From: Sphingobacterium sp. UBA7855
GTDB lineage: Bacteria > Bacteroidota > Bacteroidia > Sphingobacteriales > Sphingobacteriaceae
Length of the DNA stretch: 64,000 bases
Direction of reading: 5' to 3'
Assembly (NCBI GenBank): GCA_002500745.1
Contig: DLST01000010.1
Coordinates: forward strand, 124,001 to 188,000
Both the position numbers and the translations under genes were made by a program. Below are positions 36,701-45,700 of this stretch, piece by piece. The notes under the pieces were generated by a model. It had not been told where the DNA came from. It did no database searches and worked only from the letters and a program-made list of their open reading frames with translations. Positions within the stretch are counted from its first letter, which is position 1. Every line of letters begins with the position of its first letter.

Positions 36701-36880
36701 CGGTTTTATGTCGGCGCAAAAAACCTGCTGACCTTTACCAAATATTCGGGATATGATCCTGAAGTGGGGTCGGGCGATACACGCTCCAATTTGAGCCGTG
36801 GAATTGATGGGCAAACGCCATGGGGGCTGAGCTTCCCGAATTCAAGAGAGTATTTTATGGGTATTCAATTTACATTCTAA
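33773..36880 (+). CDS. SusC/RagA TonB-dependent transporter, without STN domain
   Basis: 1035 residues. A long basic n-region precedes the signal hydrophobic core (cleavage near 38, RLSAQEK). A CarboxypepD_reg-like domain (about 40-115, KIISDQGKPIIGASIRVKD) leads to the TonB-box-like DEVVVVGYG (118-126), the plug with LYVVDGMIGG and VLKDAASSAIYGARGANGV, and a barrel ending in GIQFTF. With no STN domain, it should not signal through FecR; control is more likely by another regulator. SusD follows after 16 bases. The GH29 gene downstream and the GH43 gene upstream suggest a fucose- and arabinose- or xylose-containing glycan, but this is inference. Confidence 0.93.
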   Translation: MNKNYVSSIFCFSKERNRKVKWLLIASMLMSIGRLSAQEKVIHGKIISDQGKPIIGASIRVKDKTLSTSTNEKGEFVLKLNPGETIIVSNVGYKLVEYVIGSASEVSIPLVATTIAVDEVVVVGYGKQRKVDLTSSIAVVDTKDLVKVPGGTIATLQSAVPGVQVTNGAIRIRGVGSINGTDPLYVVDGMIGGAMPDENNIASIQVLKDAASSAIYGARGANGVILVTTKRGKAGDVKIDYNAFAGIKNISHNVPLLNGQQLAELINEEMYNKDPSRQDYLAALAKPSAIGEGYNMMDELLHTGNYQRHNLSLSGGSQNANFRLSGIYATDKSIIIQDKNKYYGAQFISDFTKGKLKIGETLSLGYTRRNWSDKNIFDAQKWSSTLPLYDANSSTGFAGAGNGTDVPSALANAYLNKNVNDNFSVNGNAWATYEIIKGLVYKFNMGIDLSRVRNEGYIGNYSVGQYQNHSPDELNISSSQNNRWLFENTLNYENNFGKHAISALAGITSEESRYNAVNAGARGLPSPDVLILNSASLASSRLVGSGVGQSAMYSMLGRVNYNYDNRYLLTLNMRRDGSANFSNQYRYGNFPSISAGWRISQESFMKAFPAISELKLRGSYGLLGNSDIAQYQYQRTVSFDHVWYYLNNVMVTGALPQTPSNPNVKWESQYSTDIGVDLELFDHKLALTIDYYNKRTEDMLINVPISFTAGYGNNFPVLNAGSIRNRGWDVLASYKDRAGNFSYQIGANISFVKNRVLSLGNNNEILWGSISPGGENVTRTAVGRSVGEFWGYTTNGLYTSQAQLDEDKAFAPNAALGDVRFNDRNGDKVLNDQDKDFLGSPIPDFSYGFNADVSYSSAIGIFDLSMMWQGSQGNDIYNNSRYWGEGMYHYYNNFASTLDRYRAEELIFKNPVSGETTVYPKNTDTDIPRAVLGDPNQNLRASNRFVEDGSYLRLKVVNIGYSFSSPTLERWKIDRLRFYVGAKNLLTFTKYSGYDPEVGSGDTRSNLSRGIDGQTPWGLSFPNSREYFMGIQFTF

Positions 36881-36896
36881 CTACGATATCGACATC

Positions 36897-38501
36897 ATGA
36901 ATAGACACTATATAAAACTTGTTGCTGCTGCTCTGCTGTTACAGTTTTCGAGTTGTAAACCAAATTTGGATCTTTCCAATCCTCAGGAATTGTCGACAGA
37001 TACTTATTATAAGACGGCAGATCAATTGGAAAATTCCGTTATACCCGCATACCAGGCGCTGATTGGGCGTACGCAGGGTGGATATGCTCGTAGTTTGTAT
37101 TTTGAGCTTTTGGCTCCTGGGGATGATTACAACCACACGTTTAAGTGGGAGCCTATGTATCAGGATAGCTACAATACGCCTGCGAGCGATGGAATGACAG
37201 CGCAGACCTGGAGAGATTTTTGGAACGGGGTATTTGCGGCTAATTTAGCTATTGACCGTATTCAGAAATTTGAGGGCGAAATAGAACAAAATAGAAAAAA
37301 TAGATTGTTGGGGGAAGCGTATTTTTTGCGAGGTTTGAATTATCTGCATCTGGGCATGTTGTTTGGTGAAACCATTCCACTAATGAGTAAACCTGTTGAA
37401 ACAAATGAAGATTATTATCCGGGCAATGCACCGGCGGGCGCCGTTTATGCGCAGATCGTGGATGATTTCAAGAAAGCATCGGAATTGTTGCCAGCACGGG
37501 CAGCACTTTATGCCGACAGTAAAATGATCGGTAGGGCGACAAAAGGTGCTGCACAGGCTTATCTCGCCAAAACCTACCTTTATAAACCCATTTTGGCTAA
37601 AGGACAGGCGGCGGATTTTGCAAATGCTGAGATTCAATTAAAAAGTGTTATTGATAGTAAGGAGTACCAGTTGATGTCCTCTTACAGGGATAATTTCTTG
37701 GAGACAAAAGAGAATAATCAGGAGTCTATTTTTGAAGTCCAGCTTTATAATGGTCCGGGCTGGCTAGGTGACGATATATCGAGTTCGTGGCGATGGCAGG
37801 AAATCGGCATGTTTGACGGTACTGGCGGCGCTTGGTGGAATCTCGCGCCCAATAAAATGGCGCATGATCAATTTGAAGATGGCGATCCTAGAAAGTTTAT
37901 GACTTTATGGTGTGAGAATGGTGCGAATTTTACGCAATTGGATGGTAAGGTCACCACTTATACGGACTGGATGAAGAATTTGGCGACGAATAAGGATCTA
38001 TATGGTACAAGAAAATATTGTCCTGACGTGCAAATAGCGGACTTTGATAACGGTAATAACGACCGCATTTTTCGGTACAGTGATGTGCTGCTTCTTTATG
38101 CGGAGTGCCTCAACGAACGGGGGGATGTAACTGGAGCCAAGCAATACATCAATCTGGTTAGGATGCGTGCCAATAATATCGTTCCCGATGAACAGCCGCA
38201 TCTTTGGTATCAAAAATCGAAAGGAACGATTCCTGACGTAGACGGATTGCTTGCGCAAGGTTTAGTAAAAAACGGTGTTTCATTAAATACCGTCAAAAAT
38301 ATTATCGTTCATGAGCGATTTGTCGAATTCCTTGGTGAATATCAACGGTATTTTGATTTATTGCGGTGGGGAATGGCTGATCCTGTCTGGTTGGAGCCGT
38401 TGAAGAAAGGGGGGTGGTCGCCAAAAGCCATGTATTATCCTTTCCCTCAAGCTGAACTGGATAATAATAAAAATTTAAAAGGTAATGAGATGAACAATTG
38501 A
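36897..38501 (+). CDS. SusD/RagB family glycan-binding lipoprotein
   Basis: 534 residues with a lipoprotein signal ending at Cys20 (LQFSSC). Typical SusD motifs are NSVIPAYQALIGR, WNGVFAANLAIDRI, AYFLRGLNYLHLGMLFGETIPL (about 141-162), and, near the C-terminus, RYSDVLLLYAECLNERGD and HERFVEFLGEYQRYFDLLRWG. It pairs with the SusC gene 16 bases upstream. A strong terminator 47 bases after the stop codon ends the susCD transcript, so the GH29 gene beyond it is a separate unit. Confidence 0.92.
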   Translation: MNRHYIKLVAAALLLQFSSCKPNLDLSNPQELSTDTYYKTADQLENSVIPAYQALIGRTQGGYARSLYFELLAPGDDYNHTFKWEPMYQDSYNTPASDGMTAQTWRDFWNGVFAANLAIDRIQKFEGEIEQNRKNRLLGEAYFLRGLNYLHLGMLFGETIPLMSKPVETNEDYYPGNAPAGAVYAQIVDDFKKASELLPARAALYADSKMIGRATKGAAQAYLAKTYLYKPILAKGQAADFANAEIQLKSVIDSKEYQLMSSYRDNFLETKENNQESIFEVQLYNGPGWLGDDISSSWRWQEIGMFDGTGGAWWNLAPNKMAHDQFEDGDPRKFMTLWCENGANFTQLDGKVTTYTDWMKNLATNKDLYGTRKYCPDVQIADFDNGNNDRIFRYSDVLLLYAECLNERGDVTGAKQYINLVRMRANNIVPDEQPHLWYQKSKGTIPDVDGLLAQGLVKNGVSLNTVKNIIVHERFVEFLGEYQRYFDLLRWGMADPVWLEPLKKGGWSPKAMYYPFPQAELDNNKNLKGNEMNN

Positions 38502-38547
38502 TCTTAGAAAGTTATTGGTTATTTATTCATAGTTAGTGTTAGGTGGG

Positions 38548-38574
38548 GGTGCCCTTTTTAGGGCACCTTTTTTA
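38548..38574 (+). terminator. Rho-independent terminator after susCD
   Basis: Stem GGTGCCC / GGGCACC, 6-base loop TTTTTA, followed by a T-run of six. It lies 47 bases after the SusD stop codon. Confidence 0.9.
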
Positions 38575-38638
38575 TTGCCTAACGGTGCAAAAAATGGAGT
38601 CTGTGTCGATATTGTATTAGTATTCATCGATTATGTAG

Positions 38639-38669
38639 TTTCATTGTTGGTTCAATTCAGGTATTTTTG
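38639..38669 (+). promoter_or_regulatory. Candidate promoter of the GH29 gene
   Basis: TTTC (38639-38642; consensus TTTG) followed after 19 bases by TATTTTTG (38662-38669), an exact TAnnTTTG -7 element. It is placed after the susCD terminator and about 80 bases before the GH29 start, as expected for an independent transcription unit. Confidence 0.45.
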
Positions 38670-38750
38670 GTATTCAAAAAGATAACAGATTATAAACCAA
38701 ATGCCTTTGTCGAGCATCTTTAGGTGAGGCATTTCGCAGATCATGATATA

Positions 38751-40385
38751 ATGGACAGAAGAACAGCAATTAAGTTTCTCGGTGCAACTATTCCGACCCT
38801 TTTCCTTAGTAGATTCAGCGCGGCACATGCGTATCTTGGGAAAGTGCCCTTTCACCCCGACTGGCGTTCGCTAGCAAGTTACCAGGTTCCTAATTGGTTT
38901 AGGGATGCCAAATTTGGTATATGGGCACATTGGGGGCCGCAGTGTGAACCGGAAAGGGGAGATTGGTATGCGCGAGGTATGTATCAGGAGGGATCCGACC
39001 AGTATAATTATCACGTCGAAAAATATGGACATCCTTCGGTGTTTGGTTTTAAAGATGTTATCCATCAGTGGAAAGCCGAAAATTGGAATCCGGAAGAGTT
39101 AATGGAATTGTACAAAAATGCTGGAGCCCAATATTTTATGGCGTTGGCCAATCATCATGATAATCTGGACCTTTACCGGAGCAGCCACCATAAATGGAAC
39201 AGCGTGAATGTTGGCCCTAAAAAAGATATTGTGGGCGGTTGGGAAAGTGCAGCAAAAAAAAGAGGGCTTAAATTTGGCGTGAGCGTTCACGCAGCACATG
39301 CTTGGACCTGGTATGAAACGGCTCAGCGAAGTGATAAAGCAGGGAAGTTTGCCGGAGTTCCTTATGATGGTAAATTGACAAAAAAAGATGGTGTAGGAAC
39401 ATGGTGGGCAGACTACGATCCGCAGGAGCTTTACGCGCAGGAGCATGAACTTAGTTTGGATAGCAAAGATGATCATACCGTTCATCGGCAATGGCATTGG
39501 GATGTAGACTCTGGCGTGAGTGTACCTGATAAGGCATACTGTGAAAATTTCAAAGCGCGGACGATGGAATTGATCCATAATTACAACCCGGATATCGTTT
39601 ATTTTGACGATACGGTGCTACCCCTCTATCCAATAAGTAATGTTGGACTGGAGATTGCAGCCGATTTTTATAATAAGAGCATGCAGGAAAATAATGGTAA
39701 AGTTAATGTAGTCATTAATGGGAAGATCCTGAATGAACAGCAACGTAAATGCTTGGTATGGGATATCGAACGGGGACAAAGCAATACCATCGAACCGCAG
39801 CCATGGCAGACCTGTACTTGTATAGGATCTTGGCATTACGACCGTCGTATATATGATAACAATCACTATAAATCTGCTAAAACCGTTGTCCACATGTTGA
39901 TTGATGTGGTCAGTAAAAATGGTAATTTATTATTAAGTGTACCCTTGCGGGGAGATGGTTCTATTGACGAAAAAGCGAAGGAGGTGGTTCAAGGAATAGG
40001 GAACTGGATGTCTGTTCATCAGGAAGCCATCATTGGTACGAGACCATGGGTTATCTTTGGGGAGGGACCGGCACAGGAGGAGGCTCCGTCATTGAGCGTG
40101 CAAGGTTTCAATGAAGGGAAAGGAAAAGCTTTTACCAGCGATGATGTCCGTTTTACCACGAAGGGAAATGTTTTGTATGCCTTTGTTATGGGGATGCCGA
40201 CCGAAAAGCAAATCAACATTAAGTCTTTAGGCCGTTCGGCCCCGAATGCGAGAAAAGTAAGGCGGATACAGCTGCTCGGAAGTGATGATCGAATTTCCTA
40301 TCAGCAACTCGATAATGTTCTTCAGGTCTCCTTACCGGATAACTTCGCTCAAAACAACATTGCGATGGTATTAAAAATCACGTAA
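38751..40385 (+). CDS. GH29 alpha-L-fucosidase with twin-arginine-like signal
   Basis: 544 residues from the ATG at 38751, nine codons inside a longer frame that opens with GTG. The N-terminus MDRRTAIKFLGATIPTLFLS looks like a twin-arginine or basic secretion signal ending near AAHA. GH29 features are WFRDAKFGIWAHWGPQC (about 49-65), ALANHHDNLDLY (131-142), KFGVSVHAAHAW, and DIVYFDD with the probable nucleophile Asp286. A C-terminal segment (NGNLLLSVPLRGDGSIDE) matches the fold's end. It releases terminal alpha-L-fucose from glycans. It is not in the susCD transcript but sits beside it, suggesting that the imported glycan is fucosylated. Confidence 0.92.
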   Translation: MDRRTAIKFLGATIPTLFLSRFSAAHAYLGKVPFHPDWRSLASYQVPNWFRDAKFGIWAHWGPQCEPERGDWYARGMYQEGSDQYNYHVEKYGHPSVFGFKDVIHQWKAENWNPEELMELYKNAGAQYFMALANHHDNLDLYRSSHHKWNSVNVGPKKDIVGGWESAAKKRGLKFGVSVHAAHAWTWYETAQRSDKAGKFAGVPYDGKLTKKDGVGTWWADYDPQELYAQEHELSLDSKDDHTVHRQWHWDVDSGVSVPDKAYCENFKARTMELIHNYNPDIVYFDDTVLPLYPISNVGLEIAADFYNKSMQENNGKVNVVINGKILNEQQRKCLVWDIERGQSNTIEPQPWQTCTCIGSWHYDRRIYDNNHYKSAKTVVHMLIDVVSKNGNLLLSVPLRGDGSIDEKAKEVVQGIGNWMSVHQEAIIGTRPWVIFGEGPAQEEAPSLSVQGFNEGKGKAFTSDDVRFTTKGNVLYAFVMGMPTEKQINIKSLGRSAPNARKVRRIQLLGSDDRISYQQLDNVLQVSLPDNFAQNNIAMVLKIT

Positions 40386-40805
40386 AGTTTTGATTTTTTC
40401 TGTTTTTAAAGCATGTGTTGGATGCTGGTTAAAAATGCTATAATTGTATCTCGCGGGATAGCAAGGCAGGCGGTATGACTAATGCGCAAACTGTTGAACA
40501 TATGAAGTTACGCTGTTGGTCGACGACCAGTGTCCAAACTACTTAGCAATACCTTGCCTTTCATCGGAAAAAATAACGAAAAAATACGCCTCGGGATTTC
40601 GCGGCCGGCGGTATGCCTATCCTGCGTTAAGCAGTAGGCTGAAAATGTGGTGAGACATAGAGTTTTCCAGATCATAAAGTATCTGAGCATGGGGTTTTCA
40701 GAAATGCAGTTTGCTGAAAAATTTATGGTTGAATTACGAAAATTATGAAAAACTCAATTATCTTTATCCACGAAAAGATGTGCCGCTAGCTAAACGAATC
40801 TACCC
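40386..40805. other. Intergenic region with imperfect direct repeats and a dyad
   Basis: 420 bases without a credible gene. Two imperfect copies of a roughly 32-base segment occur at 40455-40486 and 40593-40626, both containing GGCGGTATG. Between them lies a near-perfect dyad TGGTCG-A-CGACCA (40517-40529). The repeat-bearing core is more GC-rich than its flanks. The last 150 bases are AT-rich and should hold the promoter of the ECF sigma gene, but no clear TAnnTTTG element is seen. Confidence 0.5.
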
Positions 40806-41393
40806 ATGAACTATCCGAGCGAAAAAGAACTGCTTGAAGCTTTCCTAAAAGGAGAGGAGCAGGCTTGTGCGCAGGTATATAATCTTTATTTCAGCCGTAT
40901 CTGTTTATATGCATCGAGCTTTGTGGATGAAAGCAGAGAAGCTCAAGATATTGCCGAAGAGGGTTTTATCCGCTTGTGGGAAAGTGGACGACGCTATGAG
41001 AGCTTATCCCATTTGAAGGCAGCACTCTATCAGGCTACCCGGCACGTTGGGATCAATCACCAGACCGCCCGCAGCAGAAGATTGAATCGGGTGGATCGTT
41101 ATATGGCACAGCAGGAACCGAATCAAAAATCCTATTTGCATGAAATAGTTTATACTGAAGCAATGGCAGAGCTTTATGAAGCTATTCAAAAACTTCCACC
41201 CAAAGCACGCGAAATTATACAGTTGAGCTATCTCGAAGGAAACAGCAACCAGCAAATTGCGGATCTACTGCAATTAAATATTCAAACGGTAAAAAATCAA
41301 AAATTACGTGCTTTAGGCCTTCTACGCCAACATTTGAAGCGCGATTCCTTTAATTATCTACTCTCGCTGATCGTTCTTTTTGGAAAAATTTAA
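40806..41393 (+). CDS. ECF-type RNA polymerase sigma-70 factor
   Basis: 195 residues. Region 2 is at about 25-90 (EAQDIAEEGFIRLWESGRRY) and region 4 at about 130-175 (LPPKAREIIQLSYLEG, NSNQQIADLLQLNIQTVKNQ). It is of the FecI-like Bacteroidota class with the usual hydrophobic C-terminal tail (YLLSLIVLFG). Unlike the first sigma gene in the window, it is co-directional with its FecR gene, which starts 66 bases downstream, and with the STN-containing SusC beyond. It should drive that SusC operon when the anti-sigma releases it. Confidence 0.93.
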   Translation: MNYPSEKELLEAFLKGEEQACAQVYNLYFSRICLYASSFVDESREAQDIAEEGFIRLWESGRRYESLSHLKAALYQATRHVGINHQTARSRRLNRVDRYMAQQEPNQKSYLHEIVYTEAMAELYEAIQKLPPKAREIIQLSYLEGNSNQQIADLLQLNIQTVKNQKLRALGLLRQHLKRDSFNYLLSLIVLFGKI

Positions 41394-41459
41394 TTTTTTT
41401 TCAATTGTCTTTGGTACTTTTTTAAATCGGTGTGGTATCTGTAGATGAAATAGCTCAAA

Positions 41460-42656
41460 ATGGATACTAAAGAAGAAGAAAAACTTATCCTTATCAGTTC
41501 GCTTGTACTCCGTGAAATGCGGGGAACGCTCAGCGGCGAAGACCGTCTTTTTTTGGAAAGCTGGCTGCAAGAATCGATATGGAACCAACAGGTTTATCAA
41601 CGTTGCCTGGATGAGGCGCAACAACGTGAAGGGTATGCCGGCTTGGCGCATTTTGATAAGCAACGTAATTTCGAGTCGTTAAAGGCTAAAATTTCGTTCC
41701 ATTCTTCAAAGGGAAGAGTTGGACTCGTGAAGCGTCTATGGCCTTACGTAGCTGCCGCGAGCGTACTTTTGGCCCTGTCTGTCATCTGGTATTGGTTTCA
41801 GGAAAACAGTCACCCAGTTGAAAGGCAGCGGACAGTTGTCACTGACCGGCTTCCAGCCTCACATCAGGCTATCATTACACTGTCGGACGGTAGACGGTAT
41901 GCATTGAATAAAGATGAAAAACAAGTGGTTATCAATGGGAGTGGTATACACTATGATGACGGTCATGAAGTAGCCTCGATCGATGCGGCAGTATCTGCCA
42001 AAATTGAAACTCCGCGTGGTGGTACCTATGAGGTCACTTTGCCCGACGGCACCCGGGTTAAGCTAAATGCCGGAACAATACTTTCTTATCCAACGCAGTT
42101 TGCGAAGGACAAACGCGAGGTCAGTCTCCAAGGAGAGGCATTTTTTGAAGTTGCCAAAAGGAAAGATCAGCCTTTTATAGTCCATACCAAAAATCAGCAG
42201 GTACAAGTTTTGGGAACACAATTTAATATTAATGCGTATCCGACATCAACCCAAATAAAAACAACTTTGCTAGAGGGTAGCGTACAGGTAAAGGAACTGA
42301 TTAAAGGCCAAAAAGTAAACTTGCTGCCTGGAAATCAGTCTGTCAACACCGGAACGCAGCTGATCAAACAATCCGTAAACGTACAGCAGGAAATCGCCTG
42401 GGTCTACGGCAAATTTAATTTTGATGGAAAGTCACTTCGACAAGTCATGGATGAACTGTCCCAATGGTATGCCGTTGATGTGGTTTATAAGGGCGATGTG
42501 CCTGATGTTTCCTTCTTTGGAGGAACATTCAGAACGAGCAAATTATCAACCATCCTCAAACTATTAAAAGACCAGGATCTGTCGTATAATCTAACGGATG
42601 ATGGGAAACTCATCATTGAATATAGTAATCCTAAAGCACAGAAAGGAGGCCAGTAG
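41460..42656 (+). CDS. FecR-family anti-sigma factor
   Basis: 398 residues. The N-terminal cytoplasmic part (about 1-90, LFLESWLQESIWNQQVY) should hold the sigma factor; the membrane helix is at about 94-113 (PYVAAASVLLALSVIWYW); the periplasmic FecR domain (about 180-285) has ETPRGGTYEVTLPDGTRVKLNA and VLGTQFNINAYP; a DUF4974 domain (about 325-392, FDGKSLRQVMDELSQWYAVDV) ends it. Domain order and length are standard. The gene lies between its sigma factor and the SusC gene whose STN domain should trigger it. Confidence 0.95.
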   Translation: MDTKEEEKLILISSLVLREMRGTLSGEDRLFLESWLQESIWNQQVYQRCLDEAQQREGYAGLAHFDKQRNFESLKAKISFHSSKGRVGLVKRLWPYVAAASVLLALSVIWYWFQENSHPVERQRTVVTDRLPASHQAIITLSDGRRYALNKDEKQVVINGSGIHYDDGHEVASIDAAVSAKIETPRGGTYEVTLPDGTRVKLNAGTILSYPTQFAKDKREVSLQGEAFFEVAKRKDQPFIVHTKNQQVQVLGTQFNINAYPTSTQIKTTLLEGSVQVKELIKGQKVNLLPGNQSVNTGTQLIKQSVNVQQEIAWVYGKFNFDGKSLRQVMDELSQWYAVDVVYKGDVPDVSFFGGTFRTSKLSTILKLLKDQDLSYNLTDDGKLIIEYSNPKAQKGGQ

Positions 42657-42740
42657 AGAACAGAAAATTATACTTGACCACATAATATAAATTAACAAAT
42701 TGGACAGTTAATCCACTTAGCTAATCAGTGGATTCTGTAA

Positions 42741-42751
42741 TCTAACCTAAC
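42741..42751 (+). promoter_or_regulatory. Leader motif TCTAACCTAAC before SusC
   Basis: The same 11 bases as at 8590-8600, here 17 bases before the SusC start codon and extended by further CTAA units. Both copies precede STN-containing SusC genes after FecR. Function unknown. Confidence 0.35.
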
Positions 42752-42768
42752 TAAACTAACTAGAATTA

Positions 42769-45700
42769 ATGAAATTAAGTTGTTTTTCACAAACGACCAG
42801 GACCCTTTTATGGCTAGTTTTTGCTGTCTTACTTCAGCTGAGCCAGAAGGTAAATGGGCAAACAGTAACCTATTCCGGGCGCAATGTTCCGCTAATGGAT
42901 GTGCTGCAGGCTATCAAGATTCAGACGAATTATGAGGTGCTCGGAACCAAAAAAATGTTGGAATCGGTAAAGCCAATTTCTATCAAAGCGGACAAAATGC
43001 CCCTTAAATTATTTCTTGATAAAATATTAAGTCCGCAGGATCTCGGCTATACAATTGAATCGAAGACAATTTTCCTGAAAAGGAAAGCTAGTCCATCGAA
43101 AGCTGAACCTATACGCCTTCCGCAAGGGGTAAAACCAGTGCAAAAGCAGATCCGGGGACAAGTGATGGGGAAAGACCGGGCGCCTCTTTCTGGAGTGAAT
43201 ATTTCACAAATGGGTAATACCATTGCAGTAGCAGATCAAGAGGGGCGTTTTTCTTTTGTCGGCACAACGCAACCGCTTACATTAAGTCGGGTCGGTTATA
43301 AAAACCTCACCCTCGCTTTGGTTGAAAACAAGGACGAATATAGCATTGTGATGGAAGAAGAGGCAAATGCACTGGAGCAAGTGGTTGTTACGGGTTATCA
43401 GGTGCTAAAAAAAGACTCGTATACGGGAACTGCGATTACCAAAAGCGGCGATGAACTGCGGCAGGTAAATCCGCAAAACGTCCTACAGGCGATGCAGGTA
43501 TTCGATCCATCGTTTAAATTACTCGACAATAATCTCGCGGGCTCCAATCCAAATGCATTACCAAATATCAATGTGCGAGGATCTTCGTCACTGCCGACTG
43601 GTAGCGGTGAGGTATTAAGAAGAGATAATATTACGACGGCCATCAATATGCCGGCGTTTATTTTAGATGGTTTCGAAGTCAGTGTTCAAAAAGTGCTCGA
43701 CCTTGATATGACCCGAATAGAGAGTGTTACAATTTTGAAAGATGCAGCGGCGACAGCGATCTATGGCTCTCGAGCCGCCAATGGTGTTATGGTCATCACA
43801 ACCAAGATGCCTAAGGAGGGTAAACTGCAATTGACTTACACGCATGAAAGCAATATAAATACACCTGATCTCACGGGATACAGTGTTTTACATGCAAGTG
43901 ATAAATTAGCTTATGAGAAATTAGCGGGACTATATGATCCAGTCATACAGCAGCGGTCCAAGGATGAGCTGGATGAAAAGTACTATAACAAATTAGCGAA
44001 TGTATTGGGGGGAGTAGATACGTACTGGCTATCCCAACCTGTTCGCACTGCGATAGGACAAAAACATGGCCTTTACGTTCAAGGTGGAGCTGAAACGTTC
44101 CGTTATGGTGTAGATTTGCGTTATCAGACTCGACCTGGGGTAATGAAGGGTTCAGGCCGAGATCAGTATTCTGGAGGCTTAAATTTCACTTACAATGTGA
44201 AAAATAAGCTCCGATTTCAGAATGAACTTGCGGTAACGATAGTGAGCGGTACTGAATCCCCTTATGGCTCATTTTCTGAATACGTGAATATGAACCCATA
44301 TTATCGAATGACTGATGACAACGGCAATATATTACAAGAAGTGGATACATGGAACCGGCGGACAAACGAGGGTAATTTTAATCGAGAAGTGGTATTAAAC
44401 CCACTTTATAATGCAACATTAAATAGTTTTAATAAACTCAGCTATACCGAATTGCTGAACAATTTCTCAGGGGATTTTGATTTGGGTAAGGGTTTGCGCT
44501 TACGTGGTCAGGTCAGTTTATTAAAACGCCTCAATGCAAATGACAATTTCCGCTCACCGTCGGCTAATGATTTTTATACCTATGCTACTTCCCGTACAGA
44601 CGAAAAAGGTAGCTATGAAAGTTATTCAAACAACGAACTGTATTGGGATGCCAATCTACGCTTAAACTGGATGCGTACCCTTGATAAACATAATTTTAAT
44701 ATCGTTGGAGGTACTAATATTCGCACAGAAAGCTTCGATGAGCGTTCATTTAAGGCGATAGGATTTCCAAATGACCGATTTACTAGTATAGGATTTGCTA
44801 AAGGTTACGAAGAAGGGGGAAGTCCGGCCAGTAGCATCAGTGCCTCACGATTATTTGGTGTGTTTTTAAGTTCAAATTATTCCTATGACAACCGTTTTTT
44901 GTTTGATGCTACATTTCGTATGGATGGTTCATCAAAATTCGGAGCGAATAGACGGACGGCTCCATTTTGGTCGACTGGTGTTGGATGGAATATGCATAAA
45001 GAAACGTGGTTCAGCAATGATATCATCAGTCAATTAAGATTAAGGGCAACGGTGGGTCTTACAGGATCGGTACAATTTGATCCATATATGGCCCGTACTA
45101 CCTATAGTTATGATAAAAGCAATTGGTATTCATCGGGCTTGGGGAGTTCAGTTAGGAATTACGGAAATGAAAACCTGACTTGGCAAAAAACACAAAATAC
45201 GGATCTTGGGATCGACCTTGGGCTTTGGAAGGATCGTTTGACGATATCGCCACGTTATTATTATAAAATCACACGGGATATTTTAGCGGATATTAACCTA
45301 GCTCCTTCGACGGGTTTTAATTCCTATAAAGAAAATTTAGGTGATCTGGAAAACAAAGGTTTTGAAATTAATGCAAATTGGATTCCGATTCGGAATGAGC
45401 AGTGGACCCTGAGTTTGATGACCAACTTGGTCCGAAACAGAAATAAAATTGTTCGGATTTCAAATGCCCTAAAAAGCTATAACCAACGGGTCGACGAGGC
45501 TCAAGAGGGAGACGATTTAAAAGCTGTACCATTATTGCGCTATAACGAAGGGCAATCTTTGGATGCAATTTATGCTGTTCCCTCATTAGGTATTGATCCA
45601 GAAAGTGGAAAAGAGGTGTTTATGAAAAAGAATGGTCAATTGACGTATGACTGGGATTCACGCGATATTGATGTTGTCGCTGTGGCAACGCCAAAACTGG

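Noticed and set aside
40508..40690. 60-residue minus-strand frame over the direct repeats
   Set aside because: No family or start signal; it spans repeats and a dyad, which suggests non-coding sequence.
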